Positions 12,333 through 21,394 of a stretch of DNA of 64,000 nt are shown piece by piece. Every line of letters begins with the position of its first letter. Position 1 is the first letter of the stretch. Source of the DNA: CAVRCA01 sp963719345 (GTDB lineage: Bacteria > Pseudomonadota > Alphaproteobacteria > Acetobacterales > Acetobacteraceae); assembly GCA_963719345.1 (NCBI GenBank), contig CAVRCA010000001.1, forward strand, positions 930,001 through 994,000, given 5' to 3'. A program made the translations under genes and the position numbers. The notes beneath the pieces were generated by a model. That model saw only the letters and a program-made list of their open reading frames with translations, did no database searches and was not told where the DNA came from.

Positions 12333-14372
12333 ATGAACGATCTTTTCGGACCATCCCGAGGCGGCAAGGCAGCGGCCCGCCGGGAACCCGGCCCGCAAGC
12401 CGGGCGGGGAGCCGCGACCGCCGCTTCGCCGAGCGACTACTCGGCCCACGACATCGAGGTGCTGGAGGGCCTTGAGCCGGTGCGGCGCCGGCCCGGCATG
12501 TACATCGGCGGCACCGACGAGAATGCGTTGCACCATCTCGCGGCCGAAATCCTCGACAACGCCATGGACGAGGCGGTCGCCGGTCACGCCAGCTTCATCG
12601 AAGTCACCCTGGGAAACGACAACTGGCTGACCGTGCGCGACAACGGCCGCGGCATCCCGGTCGACCCGCACCCGAAATTCAAGAACCTCAGCGCGCTCGA
12701 GGTAATCCTGACCACGCTGCACTCCGGCGGCAAGTTCGGTGGCAAGGCGTACACCACGTCGGGCGGGCTGCACGGCGTCGGCAGCTCGGTGGTGAACGCA
12801 CTCTCCGAAGTGATGGAGGTGGAAGTCGCGCGCGACCGCGTGCTCTGGACGCAGCGCTACGCGCGGGGCAAGCCGAGCTCCAAACTGGTCAATGCCGGGC
12901 CGGTACACAACCGGCGCGGCACCACGATCCGTTTCCGGCCCGACCGGGCGATTTTTGGCGACCTGCGCTTTGTCCCTGCCCGGCTCTACCGGCTGTGCCG
13001 GTCGAAGGCGTATCTGTTCCGGGGGGTGCAGATCCGCTGGAGTTGCGACCCCGGGCTGCTCGGTACCAAGGACGAGACGCCGGCCGAAGCGACTCTGCAC
13101 TTCCCCGGCGGCCTGCGCGACAGCCTGGAGATCGAGATCGGCGGCGCCGAGCGCGCCCTGCCGCAACTCTGGGCCGGCGAGGCCGACTTGCCGACCGGGC
13201 CCGACGGCGCGGCCAGCGGCCGCGTCGAGTGGGCGGCTGCGTGGCTCGAGCGCGGCGATGGTTTTCTGCACTCCTACTGCAACACGGTACCGACTCCGCT
13301 GGGCGGGACGCACGAGGCCGGTTTCCGGGCCGCGCTGGTCAAGGGATTGCGGGCCTGGGGCGAGCATCGCGGCAACCGCCGGTCGGCCCAGATCGTGGCC
13401 GAGGACCTGCTCTCGCCGATGGCCGCCAAGCTGTCGCTGTTCATCCGCGACCCACAGTTCCAGGGGCAGACCAAGGAGAAACTGACCAGCGCCGAGGCCG
13501 CGCGCCTCACCGAGGCGGCGCTGCGCGACCGCTTCGATCATTGGCTGGCCGGCGACCCGGGCACCGCCGACAACCTGCTCGCCTTCGTCGTCGAGCGGGC
13601 CGAAGAGCGGCTGCGTCGCAAGGAACTGAAGGACACGCCGCGCAAGTCGGCCACCCGTCGCCTGCGGCTGCCGGGCAAGCTGACCGACTGCACGCGCGAG
13701 AACTCCGCCGAAACTGAGATTTTTCTGGTCGAGGGCGACAGTGCCGGCGGGTCGGCCAAGCAGGCGCGAAACCGCGACACCCAGGCCGTGCTGCCGTTGC
13801 GGGGCAAGATCCTCAACGTCGCCAGCGCCTCGGCCGACAAGCTGCGGCAGAACCAGGAGCTGAAGGACCTCATCGAAGCGCTCGGCTGCGGCGTCGGCGA
13901 GCGGTTCGACCGCGGCAAGCTGCGCTACGGCCGGGTCATCATCATGACCGACGCCGATGTCGACGGCGCCCATATCGCCTCGCTGCTCATCACGTTCTTC
14001 TACCGCGAGCTGCCCGAACTGGTGCGGCACGGCCACATCTACCTCGCACAGCCGCCGCTCTATCGGCTGACGCAGGGGGCTAAGACCGTCTATGCGATGT
14101 CGGACCCCGATCGCCAGCGCAAGCTGAAGAGTTTCCAGGCGAACGCCAAGGTCGAAGTCAGCCGCTTCAAGGGGTTGGGCGAGATGCCGCCGGCGGCGCT
14201 CAAGGACACCACCATGGACCCGGCGAAGCGCACGCTGCTCAAGGTGATCGCGCCGCCGGAGGAGCGAGCGCACACCAACTCGCTGGTCGAGAGCCTGATG
14301 GGGCGGCGACCCGAGCTGCGCTTCCAGTTCATCCAGGAGCGGGCCCGCACCGTCGAGGAGGTCGATGTCTAG
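12333..14372 (+). CDS. parE: DNA topoisomerase IV subunit B
   Basis: A 679-residue ATPase subunit that works with ParC to unlink daughter chromosomes. GHKL ATP site: EILDNAMDEA (E72, N76), DNGRGIP (103-109) and GGLHGVGSSVVNAL (144-157). The TOPRIM domain has EGDSAGGSAKQARNR and TDADVDGAHI for metal and DNA cleavage chemistry. GHIYLAQPPLYRL and RFKGLGEM are characteristic near the C-terminus. The length and GSAKQARNRDTQAVLPLRGK favour ParE over GyrB. Start ATG 12333 with GGGAA upstream; the first 30 residues are a low-complexity Ala/Gly/Arg extension. No parC in the window. Confidence 0.95.
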   Translation: MNDLFGPSRGGKAAARREPGPQAGRGAATAASPSDYSAHDIEVLEGLEPVRRRPGMYIGGTDENALHHLAAEILDNAMDEAVAGHASFIEVTLGNDNWLTVRDNGRGIPVDPHPKFKNLSALEVILTTLHSGGKFGGKAYTTSGGLHGVGSSVVNALSEVMEVEVARDRVLWTQRYARGKPSSKLVNAGPVHNRRGTTIRFRPDRAIFGDLRFVPARLYRLCRSKAYLFRGVQIRWSCDPGLLGTKDETPAEATLHFPGGLRDSLEIEIGGAERALPQLWAGEADLPTGPDGAASGRVEWAAAWLERGDGFLHSYCNTVPTPLGGTHEAGFRAALVKGLRAWGEHRGNRRSAQIVAEDLLSPMAAKLSLFIRDPQFQGQTKEKLTSAEAARLTEAALRDRFDHWLAGDPGTADNLLAFVVERAEERLRRKELKDTPRKSATRRLRLPGKLTDCTRENSAETEIFLVEGDSAGGSAKQARNRDTQAVLPLRGKILNVASASADKLRQNQELKDLIEALGCGVGERFDRGKLRYGRVIIMTDADVDGAHIASLLITFFYRELPELVRHGHIYLAQPPLYRLTQGAKTVYAMSDPDRQRKLKSFQANAKVEVSRFKGLGEMPPAALKDTTMDPAKRTLLKVIAPPEERAHTNSLVESLMGRRPELRFQFIQERARTVEEVDV

Positions 14373-14558
14373 TCGGCTCGGCGCCGAGCCGCACGCGTCA
14401 ACACCGAGTCCCGATGATCAGAACCATGCTCCCGGACACCGAGGCCGACGGACACGATCCGTCCGCCGGCTGAGCGCACCGCGGGCGCGGGCGCGATCGC
14501 CGCTTGACAGGACGCGGCCGCGCCTCCGCATTTCGGATCCGTCCGAGGAGGGATGACG
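14373..14558. other. Intergenic region, no gene seen
   Basis: Short frames here lack homology and ribosome sites. The only feature is the GAGGAGG ribosome site at about 14547 for the next gene. Confidence 0.4.
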
Positions 14559-15476
14559 ATGGCCCGCTTGCTCCCGCGCCGCGCGGCAGCCCTGCTGCTC
14601 GCAGCGCCCGCCCTGGCGCACGCTCGGGCGGGCTGGTCGCCCAGGCGGCAAGCGCAGAGCCTTGCGGGGACGCCCGCCTCGCCCGCACCATCGAGCAAAA
14701 TGGATCTGGGTGACCGAATGACCGCGACCCGCACCGTCCCCGAGGGGGGATTCCGCTTCATCCCCGGCGTCTACCAATACAGCGCCGGCGTCGCCGCCGA
14801 GCCGGGCTTTACCCTCGAGCGCGTCCGCTTCACCGAGCCGGTGCCGCTGATGCGCGGCTTCGCCCGCATCGCCGAGCTGCTGGAGGCGGCCGGCCGGCCG
14901 AAAGCCGCCTTTGCCGGCTGCGAGCTGCGCTCGCCCGCGCCCTTCACCGAGGAGACCTTTGCCGCTTTCAATCACGTCTACGGCGGGGTGCTGGCGGAGT
15001 GGGGCGTGTTCCGCGAGGGCGGGCTGAACCCAGTGGCCCGCAGCAATGTCTGCCCTGAGATCGCGCCGCCACCCGAGCCCTCTTTTCACGCTTTCGTCTT
15101 CACGGTGCGAGACTCCGCGGCGCCACCGTCTTTCGCCATCGCCGGCAGCGCCGAGGCGCCGGAGGGCAAGAGCAACTACCGCGACTACATCATCGCGCCC
15201 GGTGACATCTCGCCCGCCGGGCTCCGCGCCAAGGCCCGCTGGGTGCTGGGCGAGATGGAACGGCGGATGGGCCTGCTCGACGCGGGCTGGGCTGGCACCA
15301 CCGCCGTGCAGGTCTATACGGTGCGCGACATCCATCCGTTCTTCGCCGAGGAGCTGCTGGTCGCGCGCACCGCCGCCCGGAACGGCCTGACATGGCAGTT
15401 CTGCCACCCGCCGGTGGTCGGCCTGGACTACGAGATGGACTGCCGTGGCATCTGGCGCGAGCGGGTGCTGCCCTGA
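14559..15476 (+). CDS. CnbZ-like (2-aminomuconate deaminase type) protein with N-terminal signal-like extension
   Basis: About 305 residues. From residue ~55 the sequence (GGFRFIPGVYQYSAGV, FTEPVPLMRGFARIAELLEA, ELRSPAPFTEETFAAFNHVY, GLNPVARSNVCPEI, SFHAFVFTV) matches a family annotated after CnbZ, a 2-amino-5-chloromuconate deaminase; the name is recalled from family knowledge and the reaction here is unproven. The first 25 residues (MARLLPRRAAALLLAAPAL) look like a secretion signal, unexpected for such an enzyme. AGGAGG lies seven bases before ATG 14559; ATG 14553 is too close. Family members usually start near MTATRTVPEGG (ATG 14718), so the signal may be a leftover of another gene. Confidence 0.65.
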   Translation: MARLLPRRAAALLLAAPALAHARAGWSPRRQAQSLAGTPASPAPSSKMDLGDRMTATRTVPEGGFRFIPGVYQYSAGVAAEPGFTLERVRFTEPVPLMRGFARIAELLEAAGRPKAAFAGCELRSPAPFTEETFAAFNHVYGGVLAEWGVFREGGLNPVARSNVCPEIAPPPEPSFHAFVFTVRDSAAPPSFAIAGSAEAPEGKSNYRDYIIAPGDISPAGLRAKARWVLGEMERRMGLLDAGWAGTTAVQVYTVRDIHPFFAEELLVARTAARNGLTWQFCHPPVVGLDYEMDCRGIWRERVLP

Positions 15477-15557
15477 CAAGGCCGCACGGGCGTCCCGAAG
15501 TAGTGGCGCATCATTTCCGTGGGCCTCGGCAATGGGCCACCGGTTCTGATCAACGCG

Positions 15558-17858
15558 TCACCCGCTCTCGGCCGTTTCCGCCATCAGCGCCGCTGCCATC
15601 GCGTCGTCGACCGTCTCCAGCCACACAAAGCCCAGCCGATCCCGCGCGCTGGCCGGGATATCCTCGTAATCGCGCCGGTTGCGCGCCGGCAGCATCACCG
15701 TCGTGATGCCGGCGCGCTCGGCGGCCACCACCTTCTCGCGGATGCCGCCGACCGGCAGCACGACGCCGCGCAGGCTGATCTCGCCCGTCATCGCGATCGC
15801 CGGATCGACCGCGCGGCCCATCATCAGCGAGGCCAGCGACATGAACATGGCCACGCCGGCCGAGGGACCATCCTTCGGGATCGCCCCCGCCGGCACGTGA
15901 ACATGGATGTCGCTGCGCTCGAACAGCCCGACCTCGATCCCGAGGCCACTGGCACGCGACTTCAACAGGCTCAGCGCCGCCTGCGCGCTCTCCTTCATCA
16001 CGTCGCCGAGCTGGCCGGTCAGAATGAGCTTGCCGCTTCCGGGCATCCGCGTGCTCTCGATGAACAGGATGTCGCCGCCGACCGGCGTCCAGGCGAGTCC
16101 CGTGGCAATCCCCGGCATGGCCACGCGATCGGCCACTTCCGGCTCGAACCGCCCAGGGCCAAGGATGGACGGGAGATCATCGGGGCCGATCCGCACCGTC
16201 CCGGCATGCCCTTCCGCGACCCGAGCGGCGACGTTACGCAGCACCGCGCCGATCTCGCGTTCCAGGTTGCGGACGCCGGCTTCCCGCGTATAGCCGCGCA
16301 CGATGGCGGCCAGCGCCTCATCGGTGATCTCGACCTGCTCGGCGGTCAATCCGTTGCGCCCGAGCTGGCGGGGAACGAGGTAGCGGCGGGCGATGACGAG
16401 CTTTTCCTCCTCGGTGTAGCCGGACAGCGACACCACCTCCATGCGGTCCCGCAGCGGTGCGGGAATCGTGTCCATCTGGTTGGCGGTGGCGATGAACAAC
16501 ACCCGGCTGAGGTCGAACGGCACGCCGAGATAGGCGTCGCGGAAGGTGGCGTTCTGCTCGGGGTCCAGCACCTCCAGCAGCGCCGACGACGGATCGCCCT
16601 GGAAGCCGCCGCCGCCCAGCTTGTCGATCTCGTCCAGCATCATGACGCAGCTGCGTGATCCGGCGCGCCGGATCGCCTGGATGATGTTGCCGGGCAGCGC
16701 GCCGATATAGGTCCGACGATGGCCGCGGATCTCGCTCTCGTCGTGCACGCCGCCCAGACTGACCCGCACGAACGGCCGGCCGATGGCGCGAGCGATGGAC
16801 TGGCCGAGCGAGGTCTTGCCGACGCCGGGCGGCCCGACGAAGCAGAGGATCGGCCCGCGCCCGTCGGGATTGAGTTTCCGGACCGCCAGGAACTCCAGGA
16901 TGCGGCGCTTGATCTTTTCCAGAGCATGGTGGTCCTGGTCGAGCACCCGGCGGGCCTCGGCGATGTCGATGGCAGGCTCGTCCCCCGCCTTCCACGGCAG
17001 TTCCGAAAGCCACTCCAGGTAGCTCCGCACCATGCCGGATTCCGGGCTGCCGTCCGACATGCGCTCGAGCCGCCGCAGTTCGCGCTGGGCCTGCTTGCCC
17101 ACCTCCTCCGGCAACCCCGCCTCGTCCAGCGCGCGGCGCAGGTCGGCCAGCTCGGGCGACCCCCCCTCATCCTCGCCAAGCTCCTTCTGGATCGCCTTGA
17201 GCTGCTCGCGCAGCATGAACTCGCGCTGCCGCCCCTCCATGGTCTCGCGGGTCCGCTTGCCGATGTCGGCCGACAGGCGCAGCACCTCCAGCCGGTAGGC
17301 GAGGCGCCAGAGAACGCGATCCAGCCGGGCCGGCAGCGGGATCGTCTCGAGGATCTCCTGTTTTTCCGATGGGGCGAGGTCCATCAGGCTGGCGACCATG
17401 TCGGCAAGCAGGCCGGGCTGCTCGACCGACTGGACCGCCGCCGCCAGTTCGGGCGGCGCCTGCTCGAGCAAGCTAAGCGTCTCCAAAGCCCGCTCGCGCA
17501 ACTGGTGAAACCGCGCGTCGATCTCGGTGCCGGTCGCTTCCGGCTCGGCGATACGCTCGACGCGAGCGCTGCGGGGCTCGGCGCCGTCGACGGTGTCGAG
17601 CAGCCGGATGCGGCCGATGCCCTGGACGATCCCGTGATGCATCCCGTCCCGGCCGGCGACGTAGCGCAGCAGCCTGCCCTCGGTGGCGATCGGGTAGAGG
17701 TCGGATAGACCCGGAGATTCGACCTTGGGGTCGCGTTGCAGCACCACGGCGAGGGTGCGGGAGGCGCGCGCGGCTTCCTGCAACGCCGTCTCGGTGCCGG
17801 GGGGCACGTTCAGCGGCACCACGACACCGGGGAACAGCACAACGTCGCGCACCGGCAC
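15558..17858 (-). CDS. lon: ATP-dependent protease Lon (LonA)
   Basis: About 766 residues: N-terminal LAN domain (VPVRDVVLFPGVVVPLNVPP), AAA+ module with Walker A GPPGVGKTS (342-350) and EIDKLGGG, and the protease domain with catalytic Ser666 (KDGPSAGV) and Lys709 (GGIREKVV). It degrades misfolded and regulatory proteins in the cytoplasm. The annotated start is a GTG at 17858 without a ribosome site. The true start is probably a lost ATG: removing one G at about 17911 would give an ATG overlapping the hsp20 stop and read MTAPPTPTEQNGDELLL into the Lon frame. So a one-base insertion at the start codon is suspected. It follows hsp20 closely. Confidence 0.92.
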   Translation of the reverse strand: MPVRDVVLFPGVVVPLNVPPGTETALQEAARASRTLAVVLQRDPKVESPGLSDLYPIATEGRLLRYVAGRDGMHHGIVQGIGRIRLLDTVDGAEPRSARVERIAEPEATGTEIDARFHQLRERALETLSLLEQAPPELAAAVQSVEQPGLLADMVASLMDLAPSEKQEILETIPLPARLDRVLWRLAYRLEVLRLSADIGKRTRETMEGRQREFMLREQLKAIQKELGEDEGGSPELADLRRALDEAGLPEEVGKQAQRELRRLERMSDGSPESGMVRSYLEWLSELPWKAGDEPAIDIAEARRVLDQDHHALEKIKRRILEFLAVRKLNPDGRGPILCFVGPPGVGKTSLGQSIARAIGRPFVRVSLGGVHDESEIRGHRRTYIGALPGNIIQAIRRAGSRSCVMMLDEIDKLGGGGFQGDPSSALLEVLDPEQNATFRDAYLGVPFDLSRVLFIATANQMDTIPAPLRDRMEVVSLSGYTEEEKLVIARRYLVPRQLGRNGLTAEQVEITDEALAAIVRGYTREAGVRNLEREIGAVLRNVAARVAEGHAGTVRIGPDDLPSILGPGRFEPEVADRVAMPGIATGLAWTPVGGDILFIESTRMPGSGKLILTGQLGDVMKESAQAALSLLKSRASGLGIEVGLFERSDIHVHVPAGAIPKDGPSAGVAMFMSLASLMMGRAVDPAIAMTGEISLRGVVLPVGGIREKVVAAERAGITTVMLPARNRRDYEDIPASARDRLGFVWLETVDDAMAAALMAETAESG

Positions 17859-17909
17859 AAGCAGCAGCTCGTCGCCGTTTTGCTCGGTCGGGGTTGGAGG
17901 CGCGGTCCA

Positions 17910-18299
17910 TCACGCGAGCTTCCGCAAGGCGACGACGAGCAGCCCGTCGGCGAGATCGCGCCGCGTCAGCTCATAGCGCCCGGGCGGGATCGCGACCCGC
18001 CGCTCGAAGCGGCCGTGCGGCAACTCCATGCGCAGCACGCGGACACGCTGCAGGAAGGCGGGAAGGCGTCGGACGCCGACGATCGCCAAGCTGTCGTCAT
18101 GCACCACGATCTCGACCTCGTCCGCGTGGACGCCGGGGAGTGCGGCCATGATGACGAGTTCGCCCTGCGCTTCCAGCACGTCGACCGGCGGCTCCCACCC
18201 TTTCGGATCCGGGCGGAAGAAATCCCGGTGCAGGCGGTCGATGCGGGCGAGCGCGGAGACGGCCTCGGCCCACATCAGGTGGGACGCGGTGGTTGGCAT
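17910..18299 (-). CDS. Small heat-shock protein, Hsp20/alpha-crystallin family
   Basis: A 129-residue holding chaperone. The alpha-crystallin domain spans about residue 38 to the end: WEPPVDVLEAQGELVIMAAL, PGVHADEVEIVV, and the C-terminal LADGLLVVALRKLA. MELPHGRFERRVAIPPG fits the strand that carries the dimer loop. The IXI tail motif common in longer members is absent. The ATG at 18299 has GAGGTG five bases upstream. A sigma32-like promoter lies 33 bases ahead and lon follows at once, so holding and degradation of unfolded protein are probably co-expressed. Confidence 0.88.
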   Translation of the reverse strand: MPTTASHLMWAEAVSALARIDRLHRDFFRPDPKGWEPPVDVLEAQGELVIMAALPGVHADEVEIVVHDDSLAIVGVRRLPAFLQRVRVLRMELPHGRFERRVAIPPGRYELTRRDLADGLLVVALRKLA

Positions 18300-18331
18300 G
18301 ACGCACCTCGGAGCAGTTCATCTCAGGCCGA

Positions 18332-18361
18332 ACGTGGGGAACGTCGGCGGGGATTTCAGGG
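18332..18361 (-). promoter_or_regulatory. Candidate sigma32 (heat-shock) promoter for hsp20-lon
   Basis: On the minus strand CCCTGAAA (18354-18361) is followed after 14 bases by CCCCACGT (18332-18339), close to the consensus CTTGAAA and CCCCATNT. The inferred start lies about 25 bases before the hsp20 ATG. Confidence 0.5.
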
Positions 18362-18519
18362 TTGCTTGACGGCCGCGCCCCTGAGATCGCGACCAGGGGA
18401 TGCGGGTCGATCGGCCCGTCACGCCTTCTCCGCGAGACGGCCTTGCGAACGGCCGGTTTGCCCCGATCGCCTTCTTGGCCGATTGTGCCAGCAAAAGCAT
18501 TTGGTTCCGGGAGGAAGAG

Positions 18520-19827
18520 ATGGCCAGAACTCAGGCGCCGCCCCGTGTCCGGCGGGCACAGCGCTCGGCGCTCACCATGCTGGTGGTCGCCGGCACTTTG
18601 AACTACCTCGATCGCTCCACTCTCTCGATCGCGAACCCGCTCATCCGGCAAGAGCTTGGCCTGTCGATCGCCGACATGGGCCTGCTCCTCTCCGCCTTCC
18701 TGTGGGCCTACGCTTTCGCGCAGCTCCCGGGTGGCGCCTTGGTGGACAGGGTTGGCCCGCATCGGCTTCTCAGCGGCGGTCTCGCGGTATGGTCCATTGC
18801 CCAAGCCTTTGCCGGCCTGGTGACCAGCTTCTGGCAGTTCTCCATCGCCCGGGTGTTTCTGGGCCTCGGCGAGGCGCCGATGTTCTCGTCCGCCGTTCGG
18901 GTGGTGCGGGACTGGTACAACGTGCGCGACCGCGGGCTGCCGACCGGCATCTGGAACTGCACTTCCTCGCTTGGCCCCGCCATCGCGCCGCCCATTCTCA
19001 CCGGCCTTATGCTCACCCTCGGTTGGCGCTGGATGTTCGTGGTCATGGGGATCGTCGGCCTGGTGGTCGCCGCGGTGTGGTTCCTGGTCTACCGCGACGC
19101 CGCCGAGGCGCAGTTCACCGAACCGGAGCAGCAGTATCTGACGGAGACCGAGGAGGCCCCGGTTGCGCATCGGATCACGTTTCGCGAGTGGGCGGGACTG
19201 TTCCGCTTCCGCACGACCTGGGGGCTGGTGCTTGGCTTCTTCGGCGTCGTCTACATGGGCTGGCTCTACCTGGCATGGCTGCCCGGCTACCTCGAAATCC
19301 AGCGGCACATGTCGATCCCCAAGACCGGGTTCGTCGCCGCCATCCCGTTCGCCTTCGGGGTGGTCGGCAGCGTCGGCGGCGGCTGGATCGCCGATCGGCT
19401 GATGCGGGCCGGGTTCTCGCCGGTGAACAGCCGCAAGCTGCCGGTCATCGTCGGGCTGCTGGGCATGGCGACGTTCACCTTCATCGCGGCGGAAGCGGCG
19501 AGCGACACCGTCGCGGTGGTTTGCATCTCGGCGGCCCTGATGTTCGGTGCCAGTGCGAGCGGGATGTCCTGGGCCTTATCGAGCGTGGTCGCCCCCTCGA
19601 ACTGCACCGCCTCCCTAGGCTCGATCCAGAATTTTGGCGGCTACCTCGGCGGCGCGCTGGCGCCCACGATCACCGGCTTCATCGTCCAGGCGACCGGCAG
19701 CTTCGTGCCTGCGCTCCTGGTGAGCGCGGCGATCGGCCTGGTCTCGGCGCTCATCTACCTCCTGCTCATCCGCCGCGAGCCGATCACCTCCGGCGAGTTG
19801 GGGACCATGATGCAGGCTGCCGAGTAG
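18520..19827 (+). CDS. MFS transporter, anion:cation symporter (ACS) type
   Basis: A 435-residue twelve-helix permease. NYLDRSTLSIANPLIRQELG and SAFLWAYAFAQLPGGALVDR are the standard N-terminal helices of the ACS family, whose members take up hexuronates, galactonate, glucarate or aromatic acids. The helix IV region VFLGLGEAPMFSSAVRVVRDW is also typical. The start at 18520 is preceded by GGGAGGAAG; the open frame reaches further upstream without homology. It diverges from hsp20. The substrate cannot be assigned; no catabolic genes adjoin it. Confidence 0.87.
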   Translation: MARTQAPPRVRRAQRSALTMLVVAGTLNYLDRSTLSIANPLIRQELGLSIADMGLLLSAFLWAYAFAQLPGGALVDRVGPHRLLSGGLAVWSIAQAFAGLVTSFWQFSIARVFLGLGEAPMFSSAVRVVRDWYNVRDRGLPTGIWNCTSSLGPAIAPPILTGLMLTLGWRWMFVVMGIVGLVVAAVWFLVYRDAAEAQFTEPEQQYLTETEEAPVAHRITFREWAGLFRFRTTWGLVLGFFGVVYMGWLYLAWLPGYLEIQRHMSIPKTGFVAAIPFAFGVVGSVGGGWIADRLMRAGFSPVNSRKLPVIVGLLGMATFTFIAAEAASDTVAVVCISAALMFGASASGMSWALSSVVAPSNCTASLGSIQNFGGYLGGALAPTITGFIVQATGSFVPALLVSAAIGLVSALIYLLLIRREPITSGELGTMMQAAE

Positions 19828-19963
19828 CGTCTTTTTGGGCGGCCCACGCCTGCATGGGTGAAATCCGCGGACCGCCAGCCTATAACCTCTCACTCTGAGC
19901 GGAACTCAGCGATTTCAGCTGCCCACCGCGTGGCGGTGGTCATGGACAGGCGAACCAGACCCA

Positions 19964-20557
19964 ATGAGCACCGCAGCTTCTCCGTTCGGCATCACTGTCT
20001 GCGGCATCGAGGAACTGGCCGGACATTGCAGCACCGGCGCCAGCCACGTGCTGTCGATCCTCGATCCCGACCATCCGGTGCCGGAAGCCTTCGGCGCGTT
20101 CGGCGAGCACGAAAAAGTCGAAGTGCGCTTCCACGACATCATCGACGAGACGCCCGGCCTCCTGGCGCCGCAGCGCGAGCACGTCGAACGCATCCTGGCG
20201 CTCGGCCGCGACCTCCTGGCCGAGCCGGTTCCAAGCGCGCATCTGCTCGTCCATTGTCATGCCGGCATCTCCCGCTCTACGGCGTCGATGGTCTTGATCC
20301 TTGCCCAGGCGTTGCCGGAGCAGCCGGCCGACGCGGTTCTCATGCTGGTGCATGGAATCCGGGAGAAGGCTTGGCCGAACCTGCGGCTGCTCGAAATCGG
20401 TGACGCGATGCTGGGGCGCAACGGCACGCTGGTCGAAGCCACACACGCCCTCTATCGCCTGCAGATCGAGCGCCGTCCGCATATTGCCGAATTCATGGAA
20501 CTGGGTGGGCGCGGGCGCGAGGTCGCCGCTGCCCGCGGCGCAGTTGCCGCGATCTGA
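19964..20557 (+). CDS. Protein-tyrosine/dual-specificity phosphatase family protein
   Basis: A 197-residue protein with the cysteine phosphatase signature VHCHAGISRST; the nucleophile is Cys98 and the phosphate-binding arginine is Arg104. The N-terminal part (FGITVCGIEELAGH...SHVLSILDPD) is a compact dual-specificity-like fold with no signal peptide, so it should act in the cytoplasm. The target (phosphotyrosine, phosphoinositide or other) is unknown. Its TGA directly abuts the ATG of the next gene, so the two are very likely co-translated. Confidence 0.85.
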   Translation: MSTAASPFGITVCGIEELAGHCSTGASHVLSILDPDHPVPEAFGAFGEHEKVEVRFHDIIDETPGLLAPQREHVERILALGRDLLAEPVPSAHLLVHCHAGISRSTASMVLILAQALPEQPADAVLMLVHGIREKAWPNLRLLEIGDAMLGRNGTLVEATHALYRLQIERRPHIAEFMELGGRGREVAAARGAVAAI

Positions 20558-21292
20558 ATGCTGTACGCAATGAACGGATACCGCGGCTTCCTCGCCCTCC
20601 TCACCGCCGGCCTGCTGCTCTGCGGTCCGACGCTCGCCCGCACGCTGCCGCTGCCGGACAATCTGGTTGCACTGAACAGCGACGCCGGCGAGCACATGCT
20701 GCTCGAAGCGCCGGCGCGGCAGAGCTATTGGGATCTGAGCAACCAGTTCGTCACCCAGAAAACCCAGTCCTTCTGCGGCGTCGCCTCCATCGTGATGGTG
20801 CTCAACGCGCTCGGGGCGCCGGCGCCGTCCACGCCCGCCTACGAGCCCTACCAGGTCTTTACCCAGGATAACGTGCTCGGCGAGCAGACCGAGGCCGTCC
20901 TGCCGCAAGCGGTCATCTTGCGCCAGGGCATCACGCTCGACCAGCTCGCAGCCCTGCTGCGCACTTTCGCATTGCGCGCGGAGGTGCATCATGCCGGCGA
21001 CATCAACCTCGACGATTTCCGCGCCGCGGCCAGCCGCGCGCTGGCAGTCAAGGACCATTACGTCCTGGTGAACTATCTGCGCCGCGCGGTCGGGCAGGAG
21101 CGGGGCGGACACATCTCCCCGCTCGCAGCCTATGATGCTCAGGCGGACCGGTTCCTTGTCCTGGACGTGGCGCGTTACAAATATCCGCCCGTATGGGTGG
21201 CGGCCAGCGACCTGTTCTCGGCGATGAACACGCCCGACTCCGACAACGGCAACCGGACGCGCGGATTCGTGCTGATCAGCAACGACAAATAG
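20558..21292 (+). CDS. Phytochelatin synthase-like cysteine peptidase, exported
   Basis: A 244-residue papain-fold protein of the phytochelatin synthase family. The catalytic triad is visible: Cys73 (QSFCGVAS), His185 (RGGHISPL) and Asp203 (VLDVARYKYPPVWV). Bacterial members of this length usually cleave glutathione to gamma-Glu-Cys rather than polymerise it. Residues 1-28 (GFLALLTAGLLLCGPTLARTL) form a signal peptide, so the enzyme is probably periplasmic. ATG 20558 or ATG 20570 may be the start. It sits with no gap behind the phosphatase gene. No metal-resistance genes adjoin it. Confidence 0.87.
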   Translation: MLYAMNGYRGFLALLTAGLLLCGPTLARTLPLPDNLVALNSDAGEHMLLEAPARQSYWDLSNQFVTQKTQSFCGVASIVMVLNALGAPAPSTPAYEPYQVFTQDNVLGEQTEAVLPQAVILRQGITLDQLAALLRTFALRAEVHHAGDINLDDFRAAASRALAVKDHYVLVNYLRRAVGQERGGHISPLAAYDAQADRFLVLDVARYKYPPVWVAASDLFSAMNTPDSDNGNRTRGFVLISNDK

Positions 21293-21373
21293 CGTCGTCG
21301 CGCCTTCGGCGCCCACGCGGCCACGTCTCCGGACAAGGCACGGTCGCCGCCTGTAGGGATCGTGCCAGATAAG

Positions 21374-21394
21374 CGTAGCCCGGCGCGGGCTACG
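21374..21394. terminator. Hairpin between convergent genes, possible bidirectional terminator
   Basis: CGTAGCCC and GGGCTACG form a perfect 8-bp stem with a five-base loop. It lies between the phytochelatin-synthase-like gene and recJ and overlaps the recJ stop codon. No T-run is present on either side. Confidence 0.4.

Noticed and set aside
12201..14273. 690-codon open frame opposite parE
   Set aside because: High GC content gives long antisense frames. It has no family motif and lies fully opposite a well-conserved gene.
14365..14556. 63-codon frame after parE
   Set aside because: It overlaps the parE stop, is Arg/Pro-rich, lacks a ribosome site and resembles no family.
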